Below, one piece after another: positions 18,251-26,332 of a DNA stretch of 64,000 bases. Each line of letters starts with the position of its first letter. The first letter of the stretch is position 1. The notes beneath the pieces are model-generated. The model made no database searches, had not been told where the DNA came from, and was given only the letters and a program-made list of their open reading frames with translations. The translations under genes were made by a program, and so were the position numbers. Location of the stretch: NCBI RefSeq assembly GCF_017873955.1, contig NZ_JAGGKS010000002.1:186001-250000 (forward strand), written 5' to 3'. The DNA is from Sedimentibacter acidaminivorans (GTDB taxonomy: Bacteria > Bacillota > Clostridia > Tissierellales > Sedimentibacteraceae).

Positions 18251-18700
18251 CTAAAATGTTTTTTTGCTATCTAATAAGATTGTAACTGGGCCATCATTTA
18301 CAAGCTCAACTTGCATATCGGCACCAAACTTACCAGAAGTTGTTTTAATCCCTTGATCTTTCATATTTTGTATGAATTTTTCATAAAGGGGTATTGCTTT
18401 GTCTGGACGTGCAGCAGCTATAAAGCTAGGTCTACGTCCTTTTCTCGCATCGCCGTGCAAAGTAAATTGTGATACTACTAGAATACTACCACCTACATCT
18501 AATAGACTCATATTCATTTTATCATTTTCATCTTCAAAAATTCTTAAATTCACAACTTTATCACACATATATTCCAAATCTTTTTCGTCATCATTGTCTT
18601 CTACGCTAAGTAACAATAATATTCCATGGTCTATAGAACCAGTTATTTCATTATCTACTGTAACCTTTGCTCGTTTTACCCTTTGTACTACGCCTCGCAT
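18251..18700 (-). CDS. dtd: D-aminoacyl-tRNA deacylase
   Basis: A 149-residue Dtd that removes D-amino acids (and mischarged Gly) from tRNA. The key motifs SQFTLHGDARKGRRPSF and NDGPVTILLDS are intact. The start has GGTGA 4 nt upstream and follows relA by 15 nt. It belongs to the relA-dtd-MBL-hemZ cluster. Confidence 0.96.
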   Translation of the reverse strand: MRGVVQRVKRAKVTVDNEITGSIDHGILLLLSVEDNDDEKDLEYMCDKVVNLRIFEDENDKMNMSLLDVGGSILVVSQFTLHGDARKGRRPSFIAAARPDKAIPLYEKFIQNMKDQGIKTTSGKFGADMQVELVNDGPVTILLDSKKTF

Positions 18701-18715
18701 TGATTCACCTACTCT

Positions 18716-20902
18716 TTACTTCTTAGTTCTAAAAACTTCTAATACACCATCAAGTTTTTTTATTTTTTTAATTAAATCAACTAGTTGTTTTGTTTCATTT
18801 ATCTCAAAAGCAATATCAATAATTGCTATTTTTTCTTTGTTAATCCTTAAATTTAAAGATGTTGCATTAAGCTTTGCTTCAGCATACAAGCCTGTTAGAT
18901 CTTGCAAAAGCTTAGGTCTATCTAAAGCTTTAATTTGTAATTCACTAACAAATGTTACTTGTTTTCCCGTGTCCCACTCGACTTCAATGAATCTTTCATC
19001 TTCTGAACCATTCAAATCATGTATGTTGGTACAATCAGCTCTATGAACAGAAACACCTCTACCTCTTGTAATAAAACCTACAATTGCATCTCCAGGTACA
19101 GGATTACAACATTTTGAAAATCTTATTTTAATATTATCTACACCCTTAATTACAACACCAGATGCATGTTTATCTGATTTATTTGAATATTTTTCTGGTA
19201 TTTCACTATTTTTTTCAAGATTCTGTATTCTTTCTAATTCAATTTTATCTTTATTTTTTTCTATATAAATTTGTTTTAACCTATTTACAACTTGATTTTC
19301 AGTAATTCCACCATTTCCTACAGCAGCATACAAGTTACTTGAAGTATACATGTTGTATTTATCTGCAACTACTTTAACCCAATCTTCTTTAAGCAAATCT
19401 GAAACTAAAAACCCTTGTTTTTTTATTTCTCTTTCAATTTGCTCTTTACCTTTATCAACATTAAAGTCTTTATCTTTATCTTTAAAAAATTTTCTAATTT
19501 TAGCCTTTGCTTGACTACTTGCTACAATTTTTAACCAATCCTTACTGGGTCCTATACTTGATTGTGAAGTTAAAATCTCAACTTGATTTCCTGTTCTTAA
19601 CTTTGTATCCAATGGAACAATCCTACCATTAACTTTAGCTCCAACACATTTGTTTCCTATAGCGCTATGTACTCTATATGCAAAGTCAATTGGAGTTGAA
19701 CCCTTCGGTATATTAACAACTTCACCATTAGGCGTAAAAACAAACACTTCATCTGAATATAAATCTATTTTTAATGACTCCATAAATTCTTGAGGATCAT
19801 TAGTTTCTTGCTGCCACTCAAGCATTTGTCTTAGCCAATTTAATTTTTCATCAAAATTGTTTTCTTCACTAATTCCTTCTTTATACTTCCAGTGAGCAGC
19901 AATACCATATTCAGCCGTTCTATGCATTTCTAAAGTTCTAATCTGAATTTCAAATGGTTCTCCATCAGGTCCTATAACAGTAGTATGGAGAGATTGGTAC
20001 ATGTTAGGTTTAGGCATCGCAATATAATCTTTAAATCTACCAGGTATAGGTTTCCAAAGTGTATGAACAGTACCTAAAGATCCATAACAATCCTTAATAT
20101 TGTCTACTATTATCCTAACTGCAATCAAATCATATATTTGATCAAACGACTTGTTTTTAAAATACATTTTTTTATATATGCTATATAAACTTTTTGGTCT
20201 ACCCTTTATATCCGCTTCGATTCCAGCCTCAGTCAATTTCTCTGACATAACTGAAATTATTTGATTTATATACTCTTTACGCTTCTCATTTTTTTCTTTA
20301 ATTTTCTTTAAAAGGTCATCATAGCCTTGAGGATCAATGAATTGTAAGCTTAAATCTTCTAATTCCCATTTAATAGATGCCATACCTAACCTATTAGCTA
20401 TAGGCGCATATATTTCAATTGTTTCAATTGCTTTCTGTTTTTGTTTTTCTGGTGACATGTATTCTAGGGTTCTAATATTATGCAAACGATCTGCAAGTTT
20501 AATTATTACTACCCTAATATCCTTAGACATAGCAATAATCATTTTTCTAAGAGATTCGGCTTGTCTTTCCTCTTTGTTTCTGTACTTTACTTTGCTTAAT
20601 TTGGTAACACCATCAACCATATTAGCAATTTCATCGCCAAATTCTTTTTTTATCTCTTCATAAGTTATTCCTGTATCTTCTACAACATCATGCAAAAAAC
20701 CCGCAGCAATAGTAGCTACATCTACATGTAGATCAGCCAAAATCAGAGCGACATTATATGGGTGAATAAAATATCTCTCACCCGAAAGTCTTATTTGAGC
20801 ATTTGTGTGAGCTGATTCAGCAAAGTTATAAGCTTTAATTACAACATCTACATCAGCATTAGGATTATATGATTTAATTTGTTTGATAATATTTTCTAAC
20901 AT
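18716..20902 (-). CDS. relA: Bifunctional (p)ppGpp synthetase/hydrolase (Rel)
   Basis: A 728-residue long RSH enzyme that makes and degrades (p)ppGpp. Domains in order are an HD hydrolase (GFLHDVVEDT, LADRLHNIRTL), a synthetase (GRPKSLYSIYKKM), TGS, a zinc-finger/helical region (KCCNPVPGDAIVGF) and a C-terminal ACT. Both catalytic halves look intact. I start it at the ATG 20900-20902, which has GGTGG 5 nt upstream, rather than at the GTG 12 nt earlier, which forms part of that ribosome site. The context apt-relA-dtd is standard in Firmicutes. Confidence 0.97.
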   Translation of the reverse strand: MLENIIKQIKSYNPNADVDVVIKAYNFAESAHTNAQIRLSGERYFIHPYNVALILADLHVDVATIAAGFLHDVVEDTGITYEEIKKEFGDEIANMVDGVTKLSKVKYRNKEERQAESLRKMIIAMSKDIRVVIIKLADRLHNIRTLEYMSPEKQKQKAIETIEIYAPIANRLGMASIKWELEDLSLQFIDPQGYDDLLKKIKEKNEKRKEYINQIISVMSEKLTEAGIEADIKGRPKSLYSIYKKMYFKNKSFDQIYDLIAVRIIVDNIKDCYGSLGTVHTLWKPIPGRFKDYIAMPKPNMYQSLHTTVIGPDGEPFEIQIRTLEMHRTAEYGIAAHWKYKEGISEENNFDEKLNWLRQMLEWQQETNDPQEFMESLKIDLYSDEVFVFTPNGEVVNIPKGSTPIDFAYRVHSAIGNKCVGAKVNGRIVPLDTKLRTGNQVEILTSQSSIGPSKDWLKIVASSQAKAKIRKFFKDKDKDFNVDKGKEQIEREIKKQGFLVSDLLKEDWVKVVADKYNMYTSSNLYAAVGNGGITENQVVNRLKQIYIEKNKDKIELERIQNLEKNSEIPEKYSNKSDKHASGVVIKGVDNIKIRFSKCCNPVPGDAIVGFITRGRGVSVHRADCTNIHDLNGSEDERFIEVEWDTGKQVTFVSELQIKALDRPKLLQDLTGLYAEAKLNATSLNLRINKEKIAIIDIAFEINETKQLVDLIKKIKKLDGVLEVFRTKK

Positions 20903-20941
20903 TTTAGCCACCACTATTCTAGTTAAAGATTAATAATAATT

Positions 20942-21457
20942 TTAATTATATTTTACAAGAGACTCCACTCTATATTTTGAAAGTTTTTCTCTACCTCTCA
21001 AATCCATTAATTCAATTAGAAACCCAAGCCCTACTACCTCTCCACCAAGCTGTTCAACAAGCTTAGCAGCTGCTACCATAGTTCCACCAGTAGCTAACAA
21101 ATCATCAATTATTAAAACTTTTTGACCTGGTTTTATAGAATCCTTGTGTATTTCCAAAGAATCTTTGCCATATTCTAATTCATACTCATATTTTATTGAT
21201 TCGGCTGGTAGTTTACCAGGTTTTCTAACAGGTACAAAACCTGTTCCCAATAAATATGCAAGAGGTGTTGCAAATATAAATCCTCTTGACTCAGGTCCAA
21301 CAATTATGTCAACATGTAAATCTTTAAACTTATCCGCCATTTGATTTATACATTGTTTTAATCCTTCTGCATCTTGAAGCAATGTTGTTATATCCTTAAA
21401 ACTTATTCCATCTGTTGGAAACCCTTCAATCACTCTAATTTTATTTTTTAAGTCCAT
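20942..21457 (-). CDS. apt: Adenine phosphoribosyltransferase
   Basis: A 171-residue type I phosphoribosyltransferase that converts adenine and PRPP to AMP in purine salvage. The PRPP loop [13 protein letters not shown] and the N-terminal segment [15 protein letters not shown] are characteristic. The start has GGAGGG upstream. It lies 39 nt before relA and 52 nt after recJ. Confidence 0.96.
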   Translation of the reverse strand: MDLKNKIRVIEGFPTDGISFKDITTLLQDAEGLKQCINQMADKFKDLHVDIIVGPESRGFIFATPLAYLLGTGFVPVRKPGKLPAESIKYEYELEYGKDSLEIHKDSIKPGQKVLIIDDLLATGGTMVAAAKLVEQLGGEVVGLGFLIELMDLRGREKLSKYRVESLVKYN

Positions 21458-21509
21458 TTTACCCTCCGAATTATATAAAAAATCATATATATATATATCA
21501 AATTACTTT

Positions 21510-23435
21510 TTATTTCTTAATATATAAGATGTCTTCTTTTAAAACATATTCAATACTTTCATCTTTTCTCAATATGCAAATTACCTCTTCTTCGGTAGTT
21601 TTTATATTGTATAAATTATTTAATTTTTCTACAAATCTAAATATATCCGTTTTAATGATTTTTGATTTAGATTTATTAATTACTGAATTAATTATTTTCA
21701 CTTTATTTTCGTCTATATCACAATCAAGTTTGTTTTTTTCTTCAACATTTATTAAAACTAATTGCAATTTTTTATTGCCTCTAAATTCATTTTCAGTAAT
21801 TGAAACAATCAAAGATGATGGCTTAGTTAAAATTTTTTCCAATAATCCAATTTTGCCAAATCCAATGACTGGAATATCATTATTATAACCTTCAACTTTA
21901 AAACTTAAATGATTACCTATTTTTCCTACTCTCCTTAAATCCTTAACAACAACATTTTCAATAGCAAAAATAGGTTTATGATTGCCATGTCCAAAAGGTT
22001 CAAATTTATATATTTCATCATAAAGCCTATAAGTTATATCTTTACTTTCAATATAAGAATCTACATCTAATTCTTTATACTCTAACTCATTTAATGCAAT
22101 TTTATCAATATATTTATTCAATTCATTATAAAGCTGATTGATATTTTCAATATTTAAAGTTAATCCTGCCGCTAGTTTATGTCCACCATACTTAGATAAA
22201 TATTGTTCAGAACTTTTCAGTGCCTCATAAATATTTAAATAATCTAAACTTCTAGCTGAACCTTTTCCAATTCCTTCTTTAACAGAAATCACAATAGAAG
22301 GCTTTTCATATTTTTCTGTTATTTTTGATGAAACAATTCCAAGAACTCCTTCATGCCAATTTTCACCATACACAACAATTATGTTTTTTTTGTATAAATA
22401 ATCCTCTTCAATTTTATTTATAGCTTCGTTAAAAATCTCTGATTCAGTTTGCTTTCTATATAAATTTAATCTTTCTAATTCTTCAGCTAAATATTCTGCT
22501 TCATTTTCATCTTCAGTAAGCATTAATCTTATAGCTTTTATAGCCGAACTCATCCTACCAGCAGCATTTATTCTAGGTGCTAATATATACCCAATGTGAT
22601 ATGATTCAATAATTTTATCAACAATTCCAGCTTTTTCAATAAGTTTTTTTAAACCAATGATTTTTGTATCATTAATTAACTTTAAACCGTTATAAGTAAT
22701 TATTCTATTATCGCCTATTAAGTCCACTATATCTGCAATTGTGCCAAGACATGCTAATTCTAAAAGTTTATTTTCTACATCTGTTATATTAAGAAAACTA
22801 TTTAAATGCTTCAAAAATTTAAAAGACAGTCCGGCTGCACATAACTGCTTGTTTTTAGACGGACAATCCTTTTGTTTAGGATTTATTACTGCATATGCAG
22901 CTGGTAACAAATCACCACATTGATGATGATCCAAAATAATAACTTCTTTACTTAAATTATTTATTTCATTTATTGTATTAACCTCTGCTATTCCACAATC
23001 TACAGTAATCAATAAATCCATTTTTATTTCATCTTTTGTAATCTTCTCTATAAAATCACGACTTATGCCATAACCCTCATTTTCTCTTTCAGGAACATAA
23101 TACGAAACAACTGCTCCTGCTTTTTTCAAGAGGATTACAAATTGACTTATTGATGTAACACCATCAACATCATAATCACCATAAATTAATATTCTTTCTT
23201 TATTATTTATAGCTTCAATAATCCTTTTGCAGCCCTTCTCTAAATCTTTATATATTTTAGCATCTTCAAAAAAATTAAAGTTTGGATAAAGAAATTCATT
23301 TATTTCCTCAACTGTTCTTAATTTTCTATTTAAAAGAATTCTAGAAGAAATATGAGTTAAATTAAACTTTTTGCTTATTAGTTCTATTTCTTCATCATTA
23401 TAATTTTTAACTATTGGCTTTACTTTTTTCATCAT
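21510..23435 (-). CDS. recJ: Single-stranded-DNA-specific exonuclease RecJ
   Basis: A 641-residue DHH-family 5'-3' ssDNA exonuclease. Metal motifs are YGDYDVDGVTS, VDCG, LDHHQCGDLLPAA and the DHHA1 motif YGGHKLAAG. An OB-fold segment follows (VIGFGKIG). It is shorter than many Firmicute RecJ proteins of ~770-790 residues and seems to lack a long C-terminal extension. Its start overlaps lapA by 29 nt and has no strong ribosome site, so translational coupling is likely. Confidence 0.95.
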   Translation of the reverse strand: MMKKVKPIVKNYNDEEIELISKKFNLTHISSRILLNRKLRTVEEINEFLYPNFNFFEDAKIYKDLEKGCKRIIEAINNKERILIYGDYDVDGVTSISQFVILLKKAGAVVSYYVPERENEGYGISRDFIEKITKDEIKMDLLITVDCGIAEVNTINEINNLSKEVIILDHHQCGDLLPAAYAVINPKQKDCPSKNKQLCAAGLSFKFLKHLNSFLNITDVENKLLELACLGTIADIVDLIGDNRIITYNGLKLINDTKIIGLKKLIEKAGIVDKIIESYHIGYILAPRINAAGRMSSAIKAIRLMLTEDENEAEYLAEELERLNLYRKQTESEIFNEAINKIEEDYLYKKNIIVVYGENWHEGVLGIVSSKITEKYEKPSIVISVKEGIGKGSARSLDYLNIYEALKSSEQYLSKYGGHKLAAGLTLNIENINQLYNELNKYIDKIALNELEYKELDVDSYIESKDITYRLYDEIYKFEPFGHGNHKPIFAIENVVVKDLRRVGKIGNHLSFKVEGYNNDIPVIGFGKIGLLEKILTKPSSLIVSITENEFRGNKKLQLVLINVEEKNKLDCDIDENKVKIINSVINKSKSKIIKTDIFRFVEKLNNLYNIKTTEEEVICILRKDESIEYVLKEDILYIKK

Positions 23436-23889
23436 TTAATTCTGAACCAGCACCTTCTACAACTACTTTCTCAATTACAGATTCATTATTTTTTAATTTT
23501 TCTGAAAGATTAGAAATCTTATCTGCCTGTAAATTGTTTTTTTCCTGAAGCTCCAAAACTTTTAAGGAAAGAGCATTGTTATTATTTTTAAGAGTTTGAA
23601 TTTCCGTATCCATCATTTTAGTACTATTTTCATACTGAATTTTTTCATTTTCAAATACTTTAATTTTATTTTTTAGTTCCTTTGATTCCGACACCTTTTT
23701 TACCTGTCTAAACGCACCGAGCGCTAATACTATAATAGCACCAATTATAAGGCAAACCATCATAACTACAGCTAAAGGAGTTTTTAACTGAAAGAAAAAC
23801 AAATCGACTACTACTAAAGCTCCGTTTTGAATAGCAAAAATAGCAACAATAATCGAAATAATTAATACAAGAATAAAACCAAGTTGCAT
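23407..23889 (-). CDS. LapA/DUF1049 membrane protein with coiled coil
   Basis: A 160-residue protein with two N-terminal membrane helices (QLGFILVLIISIIVAIFAIQ and a second at ~40-62) and the LapA-type loop NGALVVVDLFFFQ. A long cytoplasmic coiled coil of about 85 residues follows. The family is involved in envelope assembly in Gram-negatives; the role in Clostridia is unknown. I place the start at the ATG 23887-23889, with GGAGAG 5 nt upstream, because a longer start at 23931 lacks a site. It overlaps recJ. Confidence 0.85.
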   Translation of the reverse strand: MQLGFILVLIISIIVAIFAIQNGALVVVDLFFFQLKTPLAVVMMVCLIIGAIIVLALGAFRQVKKVSESKELKNKIKVFENEKIQYENSTKMMDTEIQTLKNNNNALSLKVLELQEKNNLQADKISNLSEKLKNNESVIEKVVVEGAGSELNDEKSKANS

Positions 23890-23999
23890 AGTTACTCTCC
23901 TTTCTAAGGGAAATATTTTTATTAGGTACATTATACTACACTTTAATATATATTTACCACTGTTTTTTAATTTAAAACCATAATTATTAAATTTTGAAA

Positions 24000-25343
24000 T
24001 TATACTTCATCTTGAAGCTTAGCTTTTATCATTATAGAACATTCTATTCTCTTTTTTTCTAGTTCACAACCTACATTGTACGGAACTTTGAAGTCATTAT
24101 TAAAATTATATGCATTTGCATGACATCCACCACTGCAATAATATTTTGCCCAACACTCCTTGCATGTAGGTTTATCATTTACGGAAACATTTCTAAACTT
24201 ATCAACTATTAACTCATTAGTTATTCCATCATTTACATTACCTATTATAAATTCAGTTTCTCCAACAAATTGATGACATGGATAAAAATCTCCCTCTGGT
24301 GTTACTGCTATATATTCAGTTCCTGCACCGCATCCAACTGAACGCTTATATATACATGGACCACCATCTAATTCAATATTAAAATGGAAAAAACTGAACT
24401 TTTTGTCTTTATCCTTATAATCATTTACATACATTTTCGCAAGTTTTTCGTATTCTTCTTTTAATGTATTTACATGTTCTTCCGTCAAAGCATATTTTTC
24501 TTCAGGTTTTGTAACAACCGGTTCAACGGAAATATGCTCAAACCCTAACTCTCTCATATGCTTTACATCTTCAGAAAAATCAAGATTGTATGCAGTATAA
24601 GTACCACGTGCGAAGTAGTCCTTTTCTTTTCTATTGGCAACTAATTTTTTGAAATTATTAACTATAACATCATAGCTACCCTTATCATTCAAAGTTTTTC
24701 TCATTTTATCATTAACTGATTTTCTTCCATCAATACTTAAAACTACATTGTCCATATTCTCGTTAATGTATTTAATTATTTCATCATCAAGCAGAACCCC
24801 ATTTGTAGTGATAGTAAATCTAAACCTTTTATTATTATCTTTTTCTAAAGACCTTGCATAATCAACAAGCTTTTTTATTACATCAAAGTTCATTAAAGGC
24901 TCTCCACCAAAAAAATCAACCTCAAGATTAACTCTGCTGCCAGAATTTTTCACAAGGTAATCAAAAGCTTTCTGACCTACTTCATAGCTCATTAAACTTC
25001 TTTGGCCTTTAAAATTACCCTGCGATGCAAAACAATATTCACATTTTAGATTGCAATCATGAGCCATGTTTAAACACATCGCCTTAACTACAGGTTTAAT
25101 TTTATTTTTTATTACTATTTCTTCTGTATAGAGCTGTTTGTTTTCTATTAGATATTTTATTTCAGAAATAGCTTCATCAACCGTAACTTGTCCATATTTA
25201 TTATAAATATCCTGGATTTTATCAATAGATTTAAACCCTTCATCCACTAATAAATCATATATAATTTCATCTACTATATGAACTAAACCACTGTTTGTGT
25301 CTACTACTCCATACACGTCATCAACTTTAAATACATGTATCAT
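24000..25343 (-). CDS. scfB: SCIFF peptide maturase (radical SAM/SPASM)
   Basis: A 447-residue radical-SAM enzyme with the cluster motif C97-x3-C101-x2-C104 (DCNLKCEYC). An N-terminal RRE-like peptide-binding region precedes it. A SPASM domain carries further Cys (SVGCGAGTEY, FYPCHQF, TCKECWAKYYCSGGCHA). This is the family that forms thioether crosslinks between Cys and Thr in the SCIFF precursor, which is encoded 86 nt upstream. A hairpin with a T-run stands between the two genes. The start has GGAGG about 10 nt upstream. Confidence 0.96.
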   Translation of the reverse strand: MIHVFKVDDVYGVVDTNSGLVHIVDEIIYDLLVDEGFKSIDKIQDIYNKYGQVTVDEAISEIKYLIENKQLYTEEIVIKNKIKPVVKAMCLNMAHDCNLKCEYCFASQGNFKGQRSLMSYEVGQKAFDYLVKNSGSRVNLEVDFFGGEPLMNFDVIKKLVDYARSLEKDNNKRFRFTITTNGVLLDDEIIKYINENMDNVVLSIDGRKSVNDKMRKTLNDKGSYDVIVNNFKKLVANRKEKDYFARGTYTAYNLDFSEDVKHMRELGFEHISVEPVVTKPEEKYALTEEHVNTLKEEYEKLAKMYVNDYKDKDKKFSFFHFNIELDGGPCIYKRSVGCGAGTEYIAVTPEGDFYPCHQFVGETEFIIGNVNDGITNELIVDKFRNVSVNDKPTCKECWAKYYCSGGCHANAYNFNNDFKVPYNVGCELEKKRIECSIMIKAKLQDEV

Positions 25344-25405
25344 TTAATTTATTCCTCCAAATTTTTTATATATACTTATTAAAAATAATCCTACAAACTA
25401 AAAAA

Positions 25406-25425
25406 GTAGTGGCTTTAGCCACTAC
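25406..25425 (-). terminator. Hairpin terminator between SCIFF precursor and maturase
   Basis: A perfect 8-bp stem GTAGTGGC/GCCACTAC with a 4-nt loop is followed on the minus strand by TTTTTTAG. It lies just beyond the SCIFF stop and 60 nt before the maturase ATG. Partial read-through would give more precursor than enzyme, an inferred stoichiometry control. Confidence 0.8.
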
Positions 25426-25429
25426 AAAT

Positions 25430-25570
25430 TTATTTATTCTCGCACTTTTGATTTCCTACTGTACAAGAAGTTTTGCATGCTGATTGACAAGAAGTTTGGC
25501 ATTCTCCGCAACCCTTCACGCTGATATTTTCTGTTAATTTTGTTTTGTTTAATGTTTTAATATGTATCAT
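25430..25570 (-). CDS. scfA: SCIFF (six-cysteine) RiPP precursor peptide
   Basis: A 46-residue peptide recognised directly by its core CGECQTSCQSACKTSCTVGN, which is nearly invariant in Clostridia. Cys are at 21, 24, 28, 32, 36 and 43, six within a 46-residue peptide. The leader MIHIKTLNKTKL carries the usual HIKTLN motif. The ATG at 25568-25570 has GGAGG 6 nt upstream; a second ATG directly before it is too close. The maturase next door is expected to introduce the thioether link. The physiological role of SCIFF is not known. Confidence 0.96.
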   Translation of the reverse strand: MIHIKTLNKTKLTENISVKGCGECQTSCQSACKTSCTVGNQKCENK

Positions 25571-25603
25571 CATATACCTCCTAAATCAACTTTATAAATT
25601 ATA

Positions 25604-25612
25604 GCATTTTTG
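25604..25612 (-). promoter_or_regulatory. Probable SCIFF extended -10 promoter
   Basis: On the minus strand an extended -10, TGCTATAAT, lies about 35 nt upstream of the SCIFF start. No good -35 is seen at 17 nt. Position is approximate to a few bases. Confidence 0.55.
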
Positions 25613-25635
25613 GAAGTCATTTAAAAGTATTTTTT

Positions 25636-25986
25636 TTATTTTTTTAAATTAACGCCAATAACACCTCCGAGTATTGAAATTGGAAGATATATTAAGTGCA
25701 TAAGCATGCTCATATCAGTAGAATTGTTTAATAATAACCTAAATAAAGAAACAACTGCAAAATATACTACCCATATCTCCACACCTCTTATAAGCCCTCT
25801 CTCATGAGTACTCCTTGCATACAATAAAGACGTGATAAAAATACAAAGTGGAATAAGAATACTATATCCCATTTCAATAGATTGATTATTTGAGAAAAAG
25901 TATAAATAAACTGTAAGCATTAAAAATGTAACCAATATCATAATAATTAAATATAACGAATATTTCAACAATGATCCTATTTTCAT
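25636..25986 (-). CDS. TIGR04086 family membrane protein
   Basis: A 116-residue protein with four predicted membrane helices and a conserved LGGVIGVNLKK-type C-terminus. It is recognised as the TIGR04086 family, which in Clostridia lies between yajC and the SCIFF genes. Its function is unknown. The start has GGGGGG 8 nt upstream. Its stop lies 66 nt before the SCIFF start, so it may be co-transcribed with SCIFF. Confidence 0.8.
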   Translation of the reverse strand: MKIGSLLKYSLYLIIMILVTFLMLTVYLYFFSNNQSIEMGYSILIPLCIFITSLLYARSTHERGLIRGVEIWVVYFAVVSLFRLLLNNSTDMSMLMHLIYLPISILGGVIGVNLKK

Positions 25987-26090
25987 AACATAGACCCCCC
26001 TAAATTATTACATTATATTTATATTCAAAAAACATAAAAAAAGAACATTAATTTAAATATCCATTATATTAAAATTTTTAATAAATTATC

Positions 26091-26119
26091 TTTACAAGAA
26101 AAAATACAAATGATATAAT
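26091..26119 (+). promoter_or_regulatory. Promoter of the riboswitch-ATPase transcript
   Basis: TTTACA (26091-26096), a 17-nt spacer and TATAAT (26114-26119) preceded by TGA, an extended -10. It lies about 30 nt before the aptamer. The intergenic stretch from 25987 to 26090 shows no other clear signal. Confidence 0.75.
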
Positions 26120-26148
26120 TTCAATAACAACCATTAATGGTATATAAT

Positions 26149-26242
26149 ACTAAAGGGGAGTAGTTTTAAATTTTTAGTCAACATGCATGAATTATTTTAA
26201 TAATTCTGGCTAAAAATCTGCCTAGGTAACAAGACTTTTAGT
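26149..26242 (+). ncRNA. yybP-ykoY (manganese) riboswitch aptamer
   Basis: The conserved segments are in order: GGGGAGTAG at the 5' side, GTCAACATGC, CTGGC, CTGCC and a closing ACAAGACTTTTAGT. The P1 stem pairs ACTAAAGGGG (26149) with ACTTTTAGT (26234-26242). This pattern matches the yybP-ykoY motif, which binds Mn2+ and often controls P-type ATPases and other metal exporters. The 3' strand of P1 is also the 5' arm of the following terminator, so ligand binding should turn expression on. Confidence 0.9.
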
Positions 26243-26288
26243 ATATTTTTTATTATTTGATAAAAGATATACTAGAAGTCTTTTTTTT
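26231..26288 (+). terminator. Riboswitch expression-platform terminator
   Basis: AAGACTTTTAGTATAT (26231-26246) pairs with ATATACTAGAAGTCTT (26267-26282), followed by an 8-T run starting at 26281. It shares bases with aptamer P1, giving mutually exclusive folds. Confidence 0.9.
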
Positions 26289-26332
26289 AACTACAATGTT
26301 ATAAATTTTAAAACAATAAGGAGAGTAAAAAA

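Noticed and set aside
18399-19046. A 215-residue plus-strand ORF across dtd and relA
   Set aside because: It is antisense to two well-conserved genes and shows no family features.
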